From an uncultured Bacteroidia bacterium (GTDB lineage: Bacteria > Bacteroidota > Bacteroidia > Bacteroidales > UBA932), in assembly GCA_902789435.1 (NCBI GenBank), contig CADAOA010000020.1, positions 1 through 36,884 on the forward strand: DNA of 36,884 nt, in the 5' to 3' direction. The translations under genes were made by a program, and so were the position numbers. The stretch's first letter is position 1; each line of letters begins with the position of its first letter. Under the pieces are notes generated by a model. That model did not search any database and was not told the origin of the DNA. It was given only the letters and a program-made list of their open reading frames with translations. Positions 6,839 through 15,544 of this stretch are shown piece by piece.

Positions 6839-9040
6839 CTAACGGAAAGACTGGAGCTCCCTGTACTTCGGCAGCGGCCAAAGTTCGTCATCGATTACCA
6901 TCTCCAGCTTATCTGCCTTCTCCCGGATCTTGGCCATATAAGGGGCCACGGTTTCAGAATAGGCCTTGGCCTTTGCCGGTATGTCCGCTATCTTGTTTGC
7001 TACCTTGCGGGCCTCCACCAGATCGTGAACGTCCTTGTGCAGGATATTGATGTAGCCGGAAATCTTCTCTATGAGATTCATCTGCATTGAACTCATTTCC
7101 ATGTAATTTTCAGGGAAGAGTTCCTTGATTCCCTGCACGTTCCTTATCAGTGAGTTCTGGAATGTGATAGCTGTTGGGATAACGTGATTTGTGACCAGAT
7201 CGCCGAGTACCCTGGCCTCTATCTGAAGTTTCTTGACATAAATCTCGTTAAGCACCTCGTAGCGGGCCTCGGCCTCACGGCGGGTCATTATGTCCAGAGT
7301 CTGGAAGAGGTCCGTGTTCTTCTTGACCTTATATTCCTCAAACGCAGACGGAACGCTGATGCTCTTGAGCCCTCTTCGGGCGGCTTCCTTCCTCCACTGC
7401 TCACTGTAGCCGTTACCCTCGAAGCGGATCTTTCTGCTCTCCACCAGGAACTGGCGGATGACCTTCATCATTGCCTTGCTCTCGCTCATTCCCTTCTCCA
7501 TATTATCCCCTACCAGATTCTTGAAACGGATGAGCTGCTCTGCCACAACCGCGTTCAATACGAAAATAGAAGAAGCGACATTTGCTGACGATCCAACTGC
7601 CCTGAACTCGAACCTGTTACCGGTAAAAGCAAAAGGAGATGTGCGGTTTCGGTCCGTATTATCCGGGAGGATTTCAGGTATCTGGTTGACTATGTGCATC
7701 TTGCTGCGAACCTTGATATCCTTGTCCGAAACTTTGGCAAGGCTATCGTCCGGAAGTTTCTCGATACTTTCCACCAGACGGGTAAGGGTTTCTCCGATGA
7801 AGATGCTCAGGACGGCAGGCGGAGCCTCGTTCCCGCCCAGACGGTACATATTGTTCAGCGATGCCACCGTGCTCATAAGCAGATGGTTGTGCTCATATAC
7901 GCCTCTGAGGACGCAAGAGAAGAAACACAGGAACTGAAGATTGGCCCTAGGGTTCTTACCAGGTTTGAGAAGATTGACTCCGGTATTTGTCACAAGGCTC
8001 CAGTTGCAGTGTTTTCCGCTACCGTTAACCCCGTCGAAAGGTTTCTCGTGGAAAATCACCCTGAGGTGATGTTTCTCCGCGATAGCCTTCATTATGATCA
8101 TCATCATCAGATTCTGGTCTGAAGATATGTTTGCCTGGCCGTAAACGGGAGCAAACTCAAACTGGTTCGGGGCCACCTCGTTGTGGCGGGTCTTCAGGTG
8201 AACGCCCAACTTGTATGCCTCGGTCTCGAAATCCTGCATAAAGGCCATCACCCTGCTTGGAATGGCTCCGAAATAATGATCTTCCAACTGCTGGTCCTTT
8301 GCCGCAGTATGGCCCAGAAGGGTGCGGCCGCAAGCTACGAGATCCGGCCTGGCACTGTAAAGAGCACTGTCCACAAGGAAATACTCCTGCTCGATACCAA
8401 GCTGAGGGATCACCTTCTCCACATTCTTGTCAAACATCCTGCACACAGCAACAGCCGCCTTGTCCAAAGCCGCAATGCTCTTCAAATGAGGAGTCTTCTG
8501 GTCCAGAGCCTCCCCTGTATAGGAAACGAATACCGTCGGTATACAAAGAGTCTTTCCTATTATGAATGCCGGAGATGTCGGATCCCAGGCTGTATATCCC
8601 CTGGCCTCGAAGGTATTTCTAAGTCCTCCGTTAGGGAAGCTGGAAGCATCCGGTTCCTGCTGGATGAGGGTGCTCCCCCTGAAGTTCTCGAACGAGCCCC
8701 CTCCAGCACTCTTTACCGGGTCTGAGAAGGACTCGTGCTTTTCCGCAGTGGCGTCCGTAAGAGGCTGGAACCAGTGAGTATAGTGGGTGGCACCCATCTT
8801 CACTGCCCAGTTCTTCATTCCAAGGGCTATCTGGTCTGCAACTTCCCTCTCCAGGGCGGCTCCGTTTTCCACAGCGTTCACTACGGCATTGTATGCCTGT
8901 TGGGAAAGATAAAGCTGCATCTTAGGAAGGTCGAACACATTCATTCCGAAATACTCGGATACGGGTCTGGGGTCTGCATAGAAACGTTCGGCCTGGTGAG
9001 TTGCACTCTCTGCCAGGGCTCTTGTACGGACATTACTCAT
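6839..9040 (-). CDS. glnN: Type III glutamine synthetase
   Basis: Makes glutamine from glutamate, ammonia and ATP. At 733 residues it is the long GSIII form typical of Bacteroidota and cyanobacteria, not GlnA. Recognisable segments are the N-terminal region from ALAESATHQAERFY to YFGMNVFD, HYTHWFQPLT, LIQQEPDASSFPNGG, the metal-binding GIEQEYFLVD, VAPNQFEFAPVYG, and GSGKHCNWS with the nucleotide-binding histidine region. The start ATG at 9040 fits the family; the open frame 24 codons upstream lies in the promoter region. A -7 box at 9099-9092 gives a leader of about 50 bases. It is followed after 40 bases by purM, so glutamine supply and a purine gene sit side by side. I see no separate nitrogen-control site. 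Confidence 0.97.
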   Translation of the reverse strand: MSNVRTRALAESATHQAERFYADPRPVSEYFGMNVFDLPKMQLYLSQQAYNAVVNAVENGAALEREVADQIALGMKNWAVKMGATHYTHWFQPLTDATAEKHESFSDPVKSAGGGSFENFRGSTLIQQEPDASSFPNGGLRNTFEARGYTAWDPTSPAFIIGKTLCIPTVFVSYTGEALDQKTPHLKSIAALDKAAVAVCRMFDKNVEKVIPQLGIEQEYFLVDSALYSARPDLVACGRTLLGHTAAKDQQLEDHYFGAIPSRVMAFMQDFETEAYKLGVHLKTRHNEVAPNQFEFAPVYGQANISSDQNLMMMIIMKAIAEKHHLRVIFHEKPFDGVNGSGKHCNWSLVTNTGVNLLKPGKNPRANLQFLCFFSCVLRGVYEHNHLLMSTVASLNNMYRLGGNEAPPAVLSIFIGETLTRLVESIEKLPDDSLAKVSDKDIKVRSKMHIVNQIPEILPDNTDRNRTSPFAFTGNRFEFRAVGSSANVASSIFVLNAVVAEQLIRFKNLVGDNMEKGMSESKAMMKVIRQFLVESRKIRFEGNGYSEQWRKEAARRGLKSISVPSAFEEYKVKKNTDLFQTLDIMTRREAEARYEVLNEIYVKKLQIEARVLGDLVTNHVIPTAITFQNSLIRNVQGIKELFPENYMEMSSMQMNLIEKISGYINILHKDVHDLVEARKVANKIADIPAKAKAYSETVAPYMAKIREKADKLEMVIDDELWPLPKYRELQSFR

Positions 9041-9091
9041 AATTTGTGTATTTTTTGGAAAAATTATCCAGATTTTTGCCTTAAGACTGTG

Positions 9092-9099
9092 CAAATATA
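9092..9099 (-). promoter_or_regulatory. -7 promoter box of glnN
   Basis: TATATTTG on the - strand is an exact TAnnTTTG match, 51 bases upstream of the glnN ATG. No clear -33 TTG is found 19-20 bases upstream, so an activator may be used; that is inference. Confidence 0.55.
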
Positions 9100-9141
9100 G
9101 GTATTTTCTCAAAAAATTACATTTACATCAAAGAAAATAAT

Positions 9142-9176
9142 AAAAAAAAGCCGGAAGAAATCTTTTCTCCCGGCTT
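9142..9176 (-). terminator. Intrinsic terminator after the aminotransferase gene
   Basis: On the - strand the stem AAGCCGG/CCGGCTT, extended inward by GAGAA/TTCTT, is followed by eight T residues. It lies 24 bases past the aminotransferase stop and ends the operon that begins near 14857. Confidence 0.9.
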
Positions 9177-9199
9177 CTCTTCTTTTCAGAGTGCTTGGA

Positions 9200-10396
9200 T
9201 TACTTCCTTCCAGGATAAACCTTCAGGCCTTCCTCCAGGCACTTGATGGCATGCTGGATGTCCTCAACCTTGAGAACATATGCGAGCCTTACCTCGTCGG
9301 TACCGGTGTTAGGGCTGGCGTAAAATCCTGCTGCAGGAGCAACCATGGTGGTTTCTCCGTTGTAATTGAATTCCTCAAGCATCCACTTTGCGAAGTTCTC
9401 TGCAGAATCAACCGGCAGGCGGGCGATGGTGTAGAATGCTCCCATAGGTTTAGGCGTGAATACTCCAGGAATCTTGTTGAGCATGTCGCACATAACGTCT
9501 CTACGATGGATGTACTCGGCCTTTACGGCTGCAAAGTACTCGGCAGGAGTGTCCAGTGCTGCCTCAGCGGCAATCTGCTCAACTGTAGGAGAACAAAGAC
9601 GGCTCATGGCGAACTTCATGATAGCTCCCATAACCTCCTTGTTCTTGGAAACGATGCAGCCGATACGTGCGCCGCACATGCTGTAACGCTTTGAAACAGA
9701 ATCGAGCAGCATAACGTTCTGCTCCAGGCCAGGAATCTGCATCGCTGAGAAATGAGGGTCGTCTGAATAGCAGAACTCCCTGTAAACCTCGTCGGAAAGC
9801 AGGAAGATATTGTGCTTCTTTACAATCTCACCGAGCTTGAGCATGCTCTCTTTTGAATAGAGGGTACCTGTAGGGTTGCCAGGGTTGCAGATCAGGATTG
9901 CCTTGGTCTTAGGAGTGATGTACTTGTCAAACTCCTCGATCGGAGGAACCTGGAATCCGTTGTCGATCTTGGTAGAAATAGGAACCAGCGTAACGCCTGT
10001 CTGGATGGCGAAGGCGCGGTAGTTAGTGTAGAAAGGCTCCATAACCACAACCTCGTCTCCAGGATTGCAGATTACTGTCATTGCAAACAGCACAGCCTCA
10101 CTGCCTGAAGTGGTAACGATGATGTCTGAAGCTTCTACGTCTATTCCGATCTTGTTATAATAGCCTGCAAGGCCCTTGCGGTAGCTTTCGATACCGGCCG
10201 AGTTGGCATAGGCAAGGTTGTTCAGGTGAATGTTGCGGATGGCTTCCATTACACATTCAGGAGAATCGATGTCAGGCTGTCCGATATTCAGGTGGAAAAC
10301 CTTCACGCCCCTTTTCTTTGCCGCCTCGGCATAAGGCACCAGCTTCCTGATCGGGGAAGCAGGCATTTCTATTGCTTTCTGTGAAAGAGTTAACAT
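9200..10396 (-). CDS. Pyridoxal-phosphate aminotransferase class I/II (aspartate aminotransferase-like)
   Basis: A 398-residue fold type I aminotransferase. Visible are NIGQPDIDSP at the N-terminus, SGSEA in the phosphate-binding region, NPGNPTG (171-177), the SDEVY cofactor-binding segment (Asp202, Tyr205) and SVSKRYSM with the Schiff-base lysine (Lys236). The C-terminal arginine region EVRLAY should bind the substrate carboxylate. The family exchanges amino groups between aspartate or other amino acids and 2-oxoglutarate; the exact substrate cannot be read from the sequence. It is the last gene before the terminator at 9142-9176, 42 bases after dacB, and is probably cotranscribed with it. 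Confidence 0.9.
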   Translation of the reverse strand: MLTLSQKAIEMPASPIRKLVPYAEAAKKRGVKVFHLNIGQPDIDSPECVMEAIRNIHLNNLAYANSAGIESYRKGLAGYYNKIGIDVEASDIIVTTSGSEAVLFAMTVICNPGDEVVVMEPFYTNYRAFAIQTGVTLVPISTKIDNGFQVPPIEEFDKYITPKTKAILICNPGNPTGTLYSKESMLKLGEIVKKHNIFLLSDEVYREFCYSDDPHFSAMQIPGLEQNVMLLDSVSKRYSMCGARIGCIVSKNKEVMGAIMKFAMSRLCSPTVEQIAAEAALDTPAEYFAAVKAEYIHRRDVMCDMLNKIPGVFTPKPMGAFYTIARLPVDSAENFAKWMLEEFNYNGETTMVAPAAGFYASPNTGTDEVRLAYVLKVEDIQHAIKCLEEGLKVYPGRK

Positions 10397-10438
10397 AATG
10401 TTGTATTTGTTTTATATAAGTTCTTTAATTCTCGGCGA

Positions 10439-11929
10439 TTAGTCTGCGCTTGCAAGGGAGTACATAAAGCCTTCCAGATGTTTCTGGATCTCTCTTGTAG
10501 GGCAAGAGTAGTTGTTTACAAGTATGGCGAATTTTATCAGTCCATGCTTAGGACCTGCATAAACATATCCGGCATAAGTCTTCACACAACTCAGGCTTCC
10601 GCTCTTGGCGTGAACTCCGGCTGCTATGTCCTGGTTGAATTTCTTCTTGTCTGTAAGCACGGTACGGAATGTTCCGACTCCAGGATAAGGCATTCCTCCT
10701 ACAAACTTCTCGAAGCAAGGCTGCTTCGCCATAACACTGTAGAAACTGCAGAAGAAATCAGGAGAAAGATAATTCTCGCGGCTAAGTCCACTGCCGTCAT
10801 CCTGGGTATAGCCCACGGTATTCACTCCAAGAGAGTCCAGGATCTTCTTGGCGGCTCTCTTGGCGGCTCTGTATGAACCGTCTCCGAACATCTGCTTGCC
10901 AAGCTGCTTGAAAAGGGTTTCAGCATAGAAGTTGTCGCTTACCAAAAGTGTCTGGGCAGTTATTTTCCAGAGTTCCGGAGAATAGACTGTAGCAATATCG
11001 GTAAGATCTGCATCCTGCACATCTTCGATTGGAAGGACTTCCGAACCAGAGATGGTAATTCCCTGAGAAACGGCAAAATCCCTGAATGCCGCACCGCAGG
11101 ACAGGTAAGAGTATTTGTTGGAGATGGTGCTGCGGATGGTGTCCCTGTCTACAGGAACACTTCCGGAAAACTTTCCAACCCTCGCAAGGTCTGAGCAGTT
11201 GTATTCAGACCAGTCGCCGCTCTTTGCAGGACCGGTTGTCAGGGCATTGATATATGTGAAGCCCGGGATCTGAGGGTAGAGAACCTTGATCTGAGGTTTC
11301 TCGCCTTCTTTCTTTCCAGGAATGATCCTTACGTTCTGGATATCCTGGTGGAAAGGAAGTCCGCTAGGAGCTGAACCGTAATCGTAGCCAATGTTTCCCC
11401 ATTCCCATGAAGAAGGGATGACCTCCCTGTCCAGATATCTGTCATCTACTATGATATTGCCTTCCACTTTTCTGATTCCCAGCTCTTTCATCGCTGAGGT
11501 CCATACTTCGAAGATTGAATCTATAGGATAAGCCATTCCGTCTTCGCTGCCAAGAGTAGGGTCTCCACCGCCAACTATCCAAAGGTCTCCATAAAGCACA
11601 CCGTCCTTTATTGTTCCGCTGTGCTTGAGCCAGGTAGAGAATTTGTAATCCTCTCCCAGATAAGCCAGAGCCATTCCGCAAGTTATTGTCTTGAGGGTAG
11701 ATGCGGTAAGTACAGGAAGATTGGAATTCCACTGGGCTACAACCTTCCCGTTTTTGTCAACAGCTTTGATTGCGGCAATTGCGTTCAGGTAATTAGGATC
11801 CTTCTTGAGCACTTTGTCAATGTACTCCTGAGGCGAGTAGGCCGATTTAGGAGCCTGAGCGGCGGCAAATACCGGAGACAGCAGGACTAACGTAGCGGCC
11901 AAAGCGAGAGTTGAGAAAATCTTTTTCAT
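10439..11929 (-). CDS. dacB: D-alanyl-D-alanine carboxypeptidase/endopeptidase (PBP4 type, peptidase S13)
   Basis: Trims peptidoglycan side chains or cuts cross-links in the periplasm. From the ATG at 11929 a signal peptide ends at about residue 24 (AAA-Q). The three penicillin-binding motifs are present: SxxK as STLK (77-80), SxN as SDN in VSDNFYAE, and KTG as KSG in HAKSGSLS. The 496-residue length fits PBP4, which has extra domains inserted between the first two motifs. The frame opens 28 codons earlier, but that lies over the promoter. A good promoter sits at 11950-11980 inside the end of the upstream DUF6427 gene, so dacB and the aminotransferase can be transcribed on their own. Confidence 0.93.
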   Translation of the reverse strand: MKKIFSTLALAATLVLLSPVFAAAQAPKSAYSPQEYIDKVLKKDPNYLNAIAAIKAVDKNGKVVAQWNSNLPVLTASTLKTITCGMALAYLGEDYKFSTWLKHSGTIKDGVLYGDLWIVGGGDPTLGSEDGMAYPIDSIFEVWTSAMKELGIRKVEGNIIVDDRYLDREVIPSSWEWGNIGYDYGSAPSGLPFHQDIQNVRIIPGKKEGEKPQIKVLYPQIPGFTYINALTTGPAKSGDWSEYNCSDLARVGKFSGSVPVDRDTIRSTISNKYSYLSCGAAFRDFAVSQGITISGSEVLPIEDVQDADLTDIATVYSPELWKITAQTLLVSDNFYAETLFKQLGKQMFGDGSYRAAKRAAKKILDSLGVNTVGYTQDDGSGLSRENYLSPDFFCSFYSVMAKQPCFEKFVGGMPYPGVGTFRTVLTDKKKFNQDIAAGVHAKSGSLSCVKTYAGYVYAGPKHGLIKFAILVNNYSCPTREIQKHLEGFMYSLASAD

Positions 11930-11949
11930 ATCGTTTCTGAAATAGAACT

Positions 11950-11980
11950 CAAATTTAATCTTAAACAATGAAATTACCAA
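11950..11980 (-). promoter_or_regulatory. Internal promoter for dacB
   Basis: On the - strand a TTG (11980-11978), a 20-base spacer and TAAATTTG (11957-11950) form a full Bacteroidota promoter. Most of it lies in the last codons of the DUF6427 gene. The leader to dacB is about 17 bases. Confidence 0.65.
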
Positions 11981-12902
11981 GTCTGGAAATAACCAGCGCG
12001 CACAGCAATACAACTATCTCGAACCTGAGGAAGGACCTGGCTCCAAACTGGGAAAAATAACGCGCCAGAAGAATTCCGGAAGGGCAGCATGCAAGCAACG
12101 CCACCGGATGCTCTGATGTGGAGGCAAAAAGAACGACTTCCGCCACGCATACTATCACATTGATTATCTGTATCTTAAGGGCATAAGCCTCAGCGATGCC
12201 GAATTCCCTCATCTTTCCTCCGATGAGGACAATGGCGTGGATCAGAATGAAAACCAGGCAGGCGACAAGGAACAGCATAGGGATGTCCAGGGAGAAGAAA
12301 TCGTAATAGACGGTTGTCATCGAGGCGAAAATGTCCTCAAGGGCAACCCTTAGATCATAACCTGCAAGAAATGCCGCTGAAAACAGCAGTATGTAAGGTA
12401 CCAGGAATCCTCCTGTAAATTTCAGAAGATTCCTCAGTGTGTCCGAAAGACCCGATGCCAGCATAAGGATAATCACCAGGATGGCTATCCATACAACCGG
12501 AGGGAAGAACATGGAAGACAGCGCCATCAGGAAAAACGCCGTAAAATACTGTTCGCTCAGAAGACAGAACTGTGCCCAAAGAAGAGCAATGGCCGCAATA
12601 TGTATGAAACTGGCACTCAGCGATCCCGGGCAGGCAAAGATCAGGGCGGCACTCATGAATACCGCCGTCAGCCTGTCTTTGTAGGATGGAATCACCGGTT
12701 CTGATATCATATATACGGTAACCAGAAGGACTATACAGAACACTATGCCCAAAGGCATTGTCCAGGTTTTATCCAGGGAGAAAAATGAGGCAGGAGAAAT
12801 CTTTATGAAAAAAGAAGTGACCAGAAGGAACACGGTTACAGCATAGAGGGCTAGCCTGTTATACCGCCCCATAACCACGAATTCCTTCAAGTTACCGCTC
12901 AT
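11961..12902 (-). CDS. Multi-pass membrane protein (DUF6427-like)
   Basis: A 313-residue protein made almost wholly of hydrophobic segments, about nine to ten, with short charged loops. It resembles the DUF6427 family, which in Bacteroidota often lies beside purD and wall genes. The match is from memory of the pattern and context and has no diagnostic residues. The ATG overlaps the purD stop (ATGA), so translation is coupled. A second ATG ten codons later is possible. The function is unknown; a role in envelope transport or polymerisation would be a guess from its neighbours, a deacetylase and PBP4. Confidence 0.75.
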   Translation of the reverse strand: MSGNLKEFVVMGRYNRLALYAVTVFLLVTSFFIKISPASFFSLDKTWTMPLGIVFCIVLLVTVYMISEPVIPSYKDRLTAVFMSAALIFACPGSLSASFIHIAAIALLWAQFCLLSEQYFTAFFLMALSSMFFPPVVWIAILVIILMLASGLSDTLRNLLKFTGGFLVPYILLFSAAFLAGYDLRVALEDIFASMTTVYYDFFSLDIPMLFLVACLVFILIHAIVLIGGKMREFGIAEAYALKIQIINVIVCVAEVVLFASTSEHPVALLACCPSGILLARYFSQFGARSFLRFEIVVLLCALVISRLGNFIV

Positions 12903-14230
12903 TTGCTTTCTGAATAACGGATTATGTCAAGACCGATATCTTTCCTGAAATACTTTCCCTCGAAATCGATCCTTTCCAGATGGGAGTATGCCAGACTGCG
13001 GCCCTCTTCCACGGTTTCCCTTACGGAGCCTGCGGCAGGAGTGTTTGAAGTCACCGCCAGAACCCTTCCACCGGAAGTAACCAGATTTCCTTCCTGAGGC
13101 TCGGACGTTCCGCTATGGAATACCTTGACAGGACCACTGTATGAATTGCTGAACAGTATCGGGTCTCCGGTTATAGGTTTACCTTTCTGATAGCTTCCCG
13201 GATAGCCTCCGCTTACGCAAACCACTGTAAGGGCTGCATCATCTGATATCTCTATCTTCTCCGTGTCCAGGGTTCCCTTTGCGCAGGCGCACAGATGGCT
13301 CAGCAGGTCAGAGTCTATCCTTGTCATCACCGCCTCGGTTTCAGGGTCTCCCATCCTGACATTGTACTCTATCACGTAAGGATCTCCACCACAGTTCATA
13401 AGACCTAGGAAAATGAATCCCCTGTATGGTATACCTTCCTCGGCGAGGCCTTTAAGCGTAGGTTCAATGATTCTTTTCCTGACTTTATCCTTAAAAGAGC
13501 CGTCCGCAAACGGAACAGGAGAAACAGCCCCCATTCCACCGGTGTTAAGGCCTGTGTCCCCGTCACCTATCCTCTTGTAATCCTTGGCCTCCGGAAGCAT
13601 CAGGTAACTCTTTCCGTCTGTAAGTATGAACATTGAAACCTCTATTCCACAGAGGAATTCTTCTATGACAACGGTAGATGATGCCTTGCCGAATTTTCCG
13701 CCCAGCATCTGACGTACTTCCTGACGGGCCTGAGGAAGATTATCGCATATAAGTACGCCCTTCCCCGCAGCAAGTCCATCTGCCTTAAGTACATATGGAG
13801 CTTTAAGGGTCTCGAGGAAAGCCTCGGCCTGATCCACCTGGTCTGAATTGAAACTGCGGAAAGCGGCTGTAGGTATGGCGTGTCTTGCCATAAATTCCTT
13901 GGCGAACTGCTTGCTGCCCTCCAGGGCCGCACCAGCCGCACCGGGACCGACGAACATAACGTTTTTCAGCTGGGGATCTTCTTCAAACCTGTCTCTGAGC
14001 CCCCGGACAAGAGGTTCTTCCGGACCTACCACAACAATATCCACGGCATTGTCCAGCACAGCCTTTTTAACTGCCTGGAAATCATTCGGGTCTCCTGCCA
14101 GGTTTGTTCCCACCTGGGCGGTTCCCGGGTTTCCGGGCATTGCAAACAGCTTATCACAATCCCAGCTCTGCCTTATCTTCCAGGCAATCGCGTGTTCGCG
14201 GCCTCCGCCGCCCAAAACCAAAGCTTTCAT
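12899..14230 (-). CDS. purD: Phosphoribosylamine-glycine ligase (GAR synthetase)
   Basis: Joins phosphoribosylamine and glycine with ATP, step two of purine synthesis. The 443-residue protein begins MKALVLGGGGREHAIAWK, the N-terminal nucleotide-like domain of GARS. An ATP-grasp domain follows, with VLKADGLAAGKGV, the conserved GDGDTGLNTGGMGA and MGDPETEAVM near the metal site, then the C-terminal barrel-like domain. The length is normal. It starts 15 bases after the polysaccharide deacetylase gene and overlaps the DUF6427 gene by four bases, so it sits mid-operon. Its start context GGCGATATG is shared with several other genes here. Confidence 0.97.
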   Translation of the reverse strand: MKALVLGGGGREHAIAWKIRQSWDCDKLFAMPGNPGTAQVGTNLAGDPNDFQAVKKAVLDNAVDIVVVGPEEPLVRGLRDRFEEDPQLKNVMFVGPGAAGAALEGSKQFAKEFMARHAIPTAAFRSFNSDQVDQAEAFLETLKAPYVLKADGLAAGKGVLICDNLPQARQEVRQMLGGKFGKASSTVVIEEFLCGIEVSMFILTDGKSYLMLPEAKDYKRIGDGDTGLNTGGMGAVSPVPFADGSFKDKVRKRIIEPTLKGLAEEGIPYRGFIFLGLMNCGGDPYVIEYNVRMGDPETEAVMTRIDSDLLSHLCACAKGTLDTEKIEISDDAALTVVCVSGGYPGSYQKGKPITGDPILFSNSYSGPVKVFHSGTSEPQEGNLVTSGGRVLAVTSNTPAAGSVRETVEEGRSLAYSHLERIDFEGKYFRKDIGLDIIRYSESK

Positions 14231-14245
14231 ATCGCCGAGTTACTT

Positions 14246-14857
14246 TTACAATTCTATCTTAGCAGAATGAAGTCCTTTGTCATAAATGGCCTGCAGGACC
14301 ACAGGAAGGGCCTCAAACAAGTTCGCCGAACATTTAATGGAATCGTGGAAGGCTATTATCGCTCCGCTTTCAAGATACGGAACCACATTCTTAATGCACT
14401 TCTGCCCGTTTACACGGCGGCTGTAATCCTTGCTGATTATGGTCCAGAGGATATGCCTGTAGCGCTCTGCCAGAACCTTTGCCTGATGCGGGCCTATCCG
14501 TGCGTATGGCGGGCGGAAAAGATTCGAATGAATAAGGTCTGAAGCTATGTCTATGTCTCTGACATAATCTCCCGTGCTCATCCCCCATCCCTTGACGTGG
14601 CTATAGGAATGATTGCCCACAGCATGCCCTCTGGCCTTTATTTCCTCAAAAAGTTCCGGGAACATTTCCACGTTCTTGCCAATGCAGAAGAAAGTTGCCT
14701 TGGCATTGTATTTGTCCAACTGGTCCAGAACCCACGGCGTGACTTCCGGGCGAGGACCGTCGTCGAAGGTCAGATACACCTCGTTCCTGTCGTTTGGAAG
14801 GTCCCATATAAAACTCGGGAACATCCTGCGGATGAATTTTGGAGGGTTGATCTTCAT
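14246..14857 (-). CDS. Polysaccharide deacetylase (NodB homology domain)
   Basis: A 203-residue carbohydrate esterase family 4 protein. The motifs are TFDDGP (30-35, catalytic Asp32 and metal Asp33), the metal histidines in HSYSH (His83, His87), RPPYAR, the tryptophan segment ILWTIISKDYS, and the final IIAFHDS with the catalytic histidine. It removes acetyl or formyl groups from N-acetyl sugars, such as peptidoglycan or a lipid-linked glycan. No signal peptide is present, so it may act in the cytoplasm or at the membrane face. The frame stays open upstream to 15448, but that part is antisense to the DUF4296 gene. A -7 box lies 18 bases before the ATG. It is the first gene of the purD-dacB operon. 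Confidence 0.92.
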   Translation of the reverse strand: MKINPPKFIRRMFPSFIWDLPNDRNEVYLTFDDGPRPEVTPWVLDQLDKYNAKATFFCIGKNVEMFPELFEEIKARGHAVGNHSYSHVKGWGMSTGDYVRDIDIASDLIHSNLFRPPYARIGPHQAKVLAERYRHILWTIISKDYSRRVNGQKCIKNVVPYLESGAIIAFHDSIKCSANLFEALPVVLQAIYDKGLHSAKIEL

Positions 14858-14867
14858 TTCTTCAGTA

Positions 14868-14897
14868 TTGATTGACAAAAATAATAAATTAACTTTG
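14868..14897 (+). promoter_or_regulatory. Promoter of the DUF4296 operon, almost touching the start codon
   Basis: TTG (14868-14870), a 19-base spacer and TAACTTTG (14890-14897) match the Bacteroidota consensus fully. The ATG at 14903 is only 5 bases further, so the mRNA should be nearly leaderless. The spacer contains the -7 box of the divergent deacetylase promoter. Confidence 0.75.
14876..14883 (-). promoter_or_regulatory. -7 promoter box of the polysaccharide deacetylase operon
   Basis: TATTTTTG on the - strand fits TAnnTTTG. It lies 18 bases before the deacetylase ATG. No -33 TTG is visible. It sits within the spacer of the opposing promoter, so the two would compete. Confidence 0.5.
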
Positions 14898-14902
14898 TGG
14901 GT

Positions 14903-15544
14903 ATGAACAAACAAAGCAAAATCTTGCATCATGTTGCGGTTGCAGTGGCCCTCATTGCCGTGATTCTGGCCTCCGGCTGCCGCAAAAAGGGTATTTTGTC
15001 CAAGAATGATGTCGCCGATATAATGTACAGTATGTTCGTGGTTGACGAATATGCCAAGAAATATCCGAACGTAAACAAGGCAGCCGATTCCCTGCTTCTG
15101 TACCAGCACATCTTCGACAAGTACGGATGTTCTCTTGAAGACTACCGCAATTCCATAAGATACTACATAGCAGACGAAAAGGCATATACCTACATCCTCA
15201 AGAGGGCCGTCCAGACCGCAAAGGACAGTTCCTCTGCGGCCAACAGGGAACTCACCAGGGAACGCCCACATGGAATTATCGTCAGGATACCTTATCTTTC
15301 CCCTGGCGTAGAGGTTCAGAAAGACAGATGGTGGGAAAGGTATCTGGATGGCAACTATCCTCAAAAGACCAGTTTTTACCAAGAGTTGAAAAGGATAATC
15401 AAGAATGCCGAGGAAGAAGAAAAAAGTCGCCAGAGCAAACTCAAGCACAGAAAGGATAAAGACAAGGAATCTGAAATAGTCCTGACCAAGGAGGCCGAAA
15501 AGGTCAGAAACGAGTTCCGGCGTAATCTTGATGAGGAAAAATAA
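14903..15544 (+). CDS. DUF4296 lipoprotein
   Basis: A 213-residue protein with a lipoprotein signal (hydrophobic stretch and lipobox ASGC), then an N-terminal region containing LSKNDVADIMYSMFVVDEYAK, YQHIFDKYGCSLEDYRNSIRYY and more helix. This helical core is the DUF4296 pattern, a Bacteroidota family of unknown function. The C-terminal 40 residues are highly charged (Lys, Glu, Arg) and probably form a helix. The ATG at 14903 is chosen: the upstream GTG at 14897 is formed by the end of the -7 box. Its stop codon overlaps the next start (TAATG). It is the first gene of a five-gene + operon. Confidence 0.8.
   Translation: MNKQSKILHHVAVAVALIAVILASGCRKKGILSKNDVADIMYSMFVVDEYAKKYPNVNKAADSLLLYQHIFDKYGCSLEDYRNSIRYYIADEKAYTYILKRAVQTAKDSSSAANRELTRERPHGIIVRIPYLSPGVEVQKDRWWERYLDGNYPQKTSFYQELKRIIKNAEEEEKSRQSKLKHRKDKDKESEIVLTKEAEKVRNEFRRNLDEEK

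Noticed and set aside
14897-14899. GTG start for the DUF4296 gene
   Set aside because: The first G is the last base of the -7 box TAACTTTG, so the codon lies before the likely transcript start; the ATG at 14903 is preferred.
14858-15448. Upstream extension of the polysaccharide deacetylase frame by about 197 codons
   Set aside because: It is antisense to the DUF4296 gene and crosses the divergent promoter region; the family starts at the ATG at 14857.
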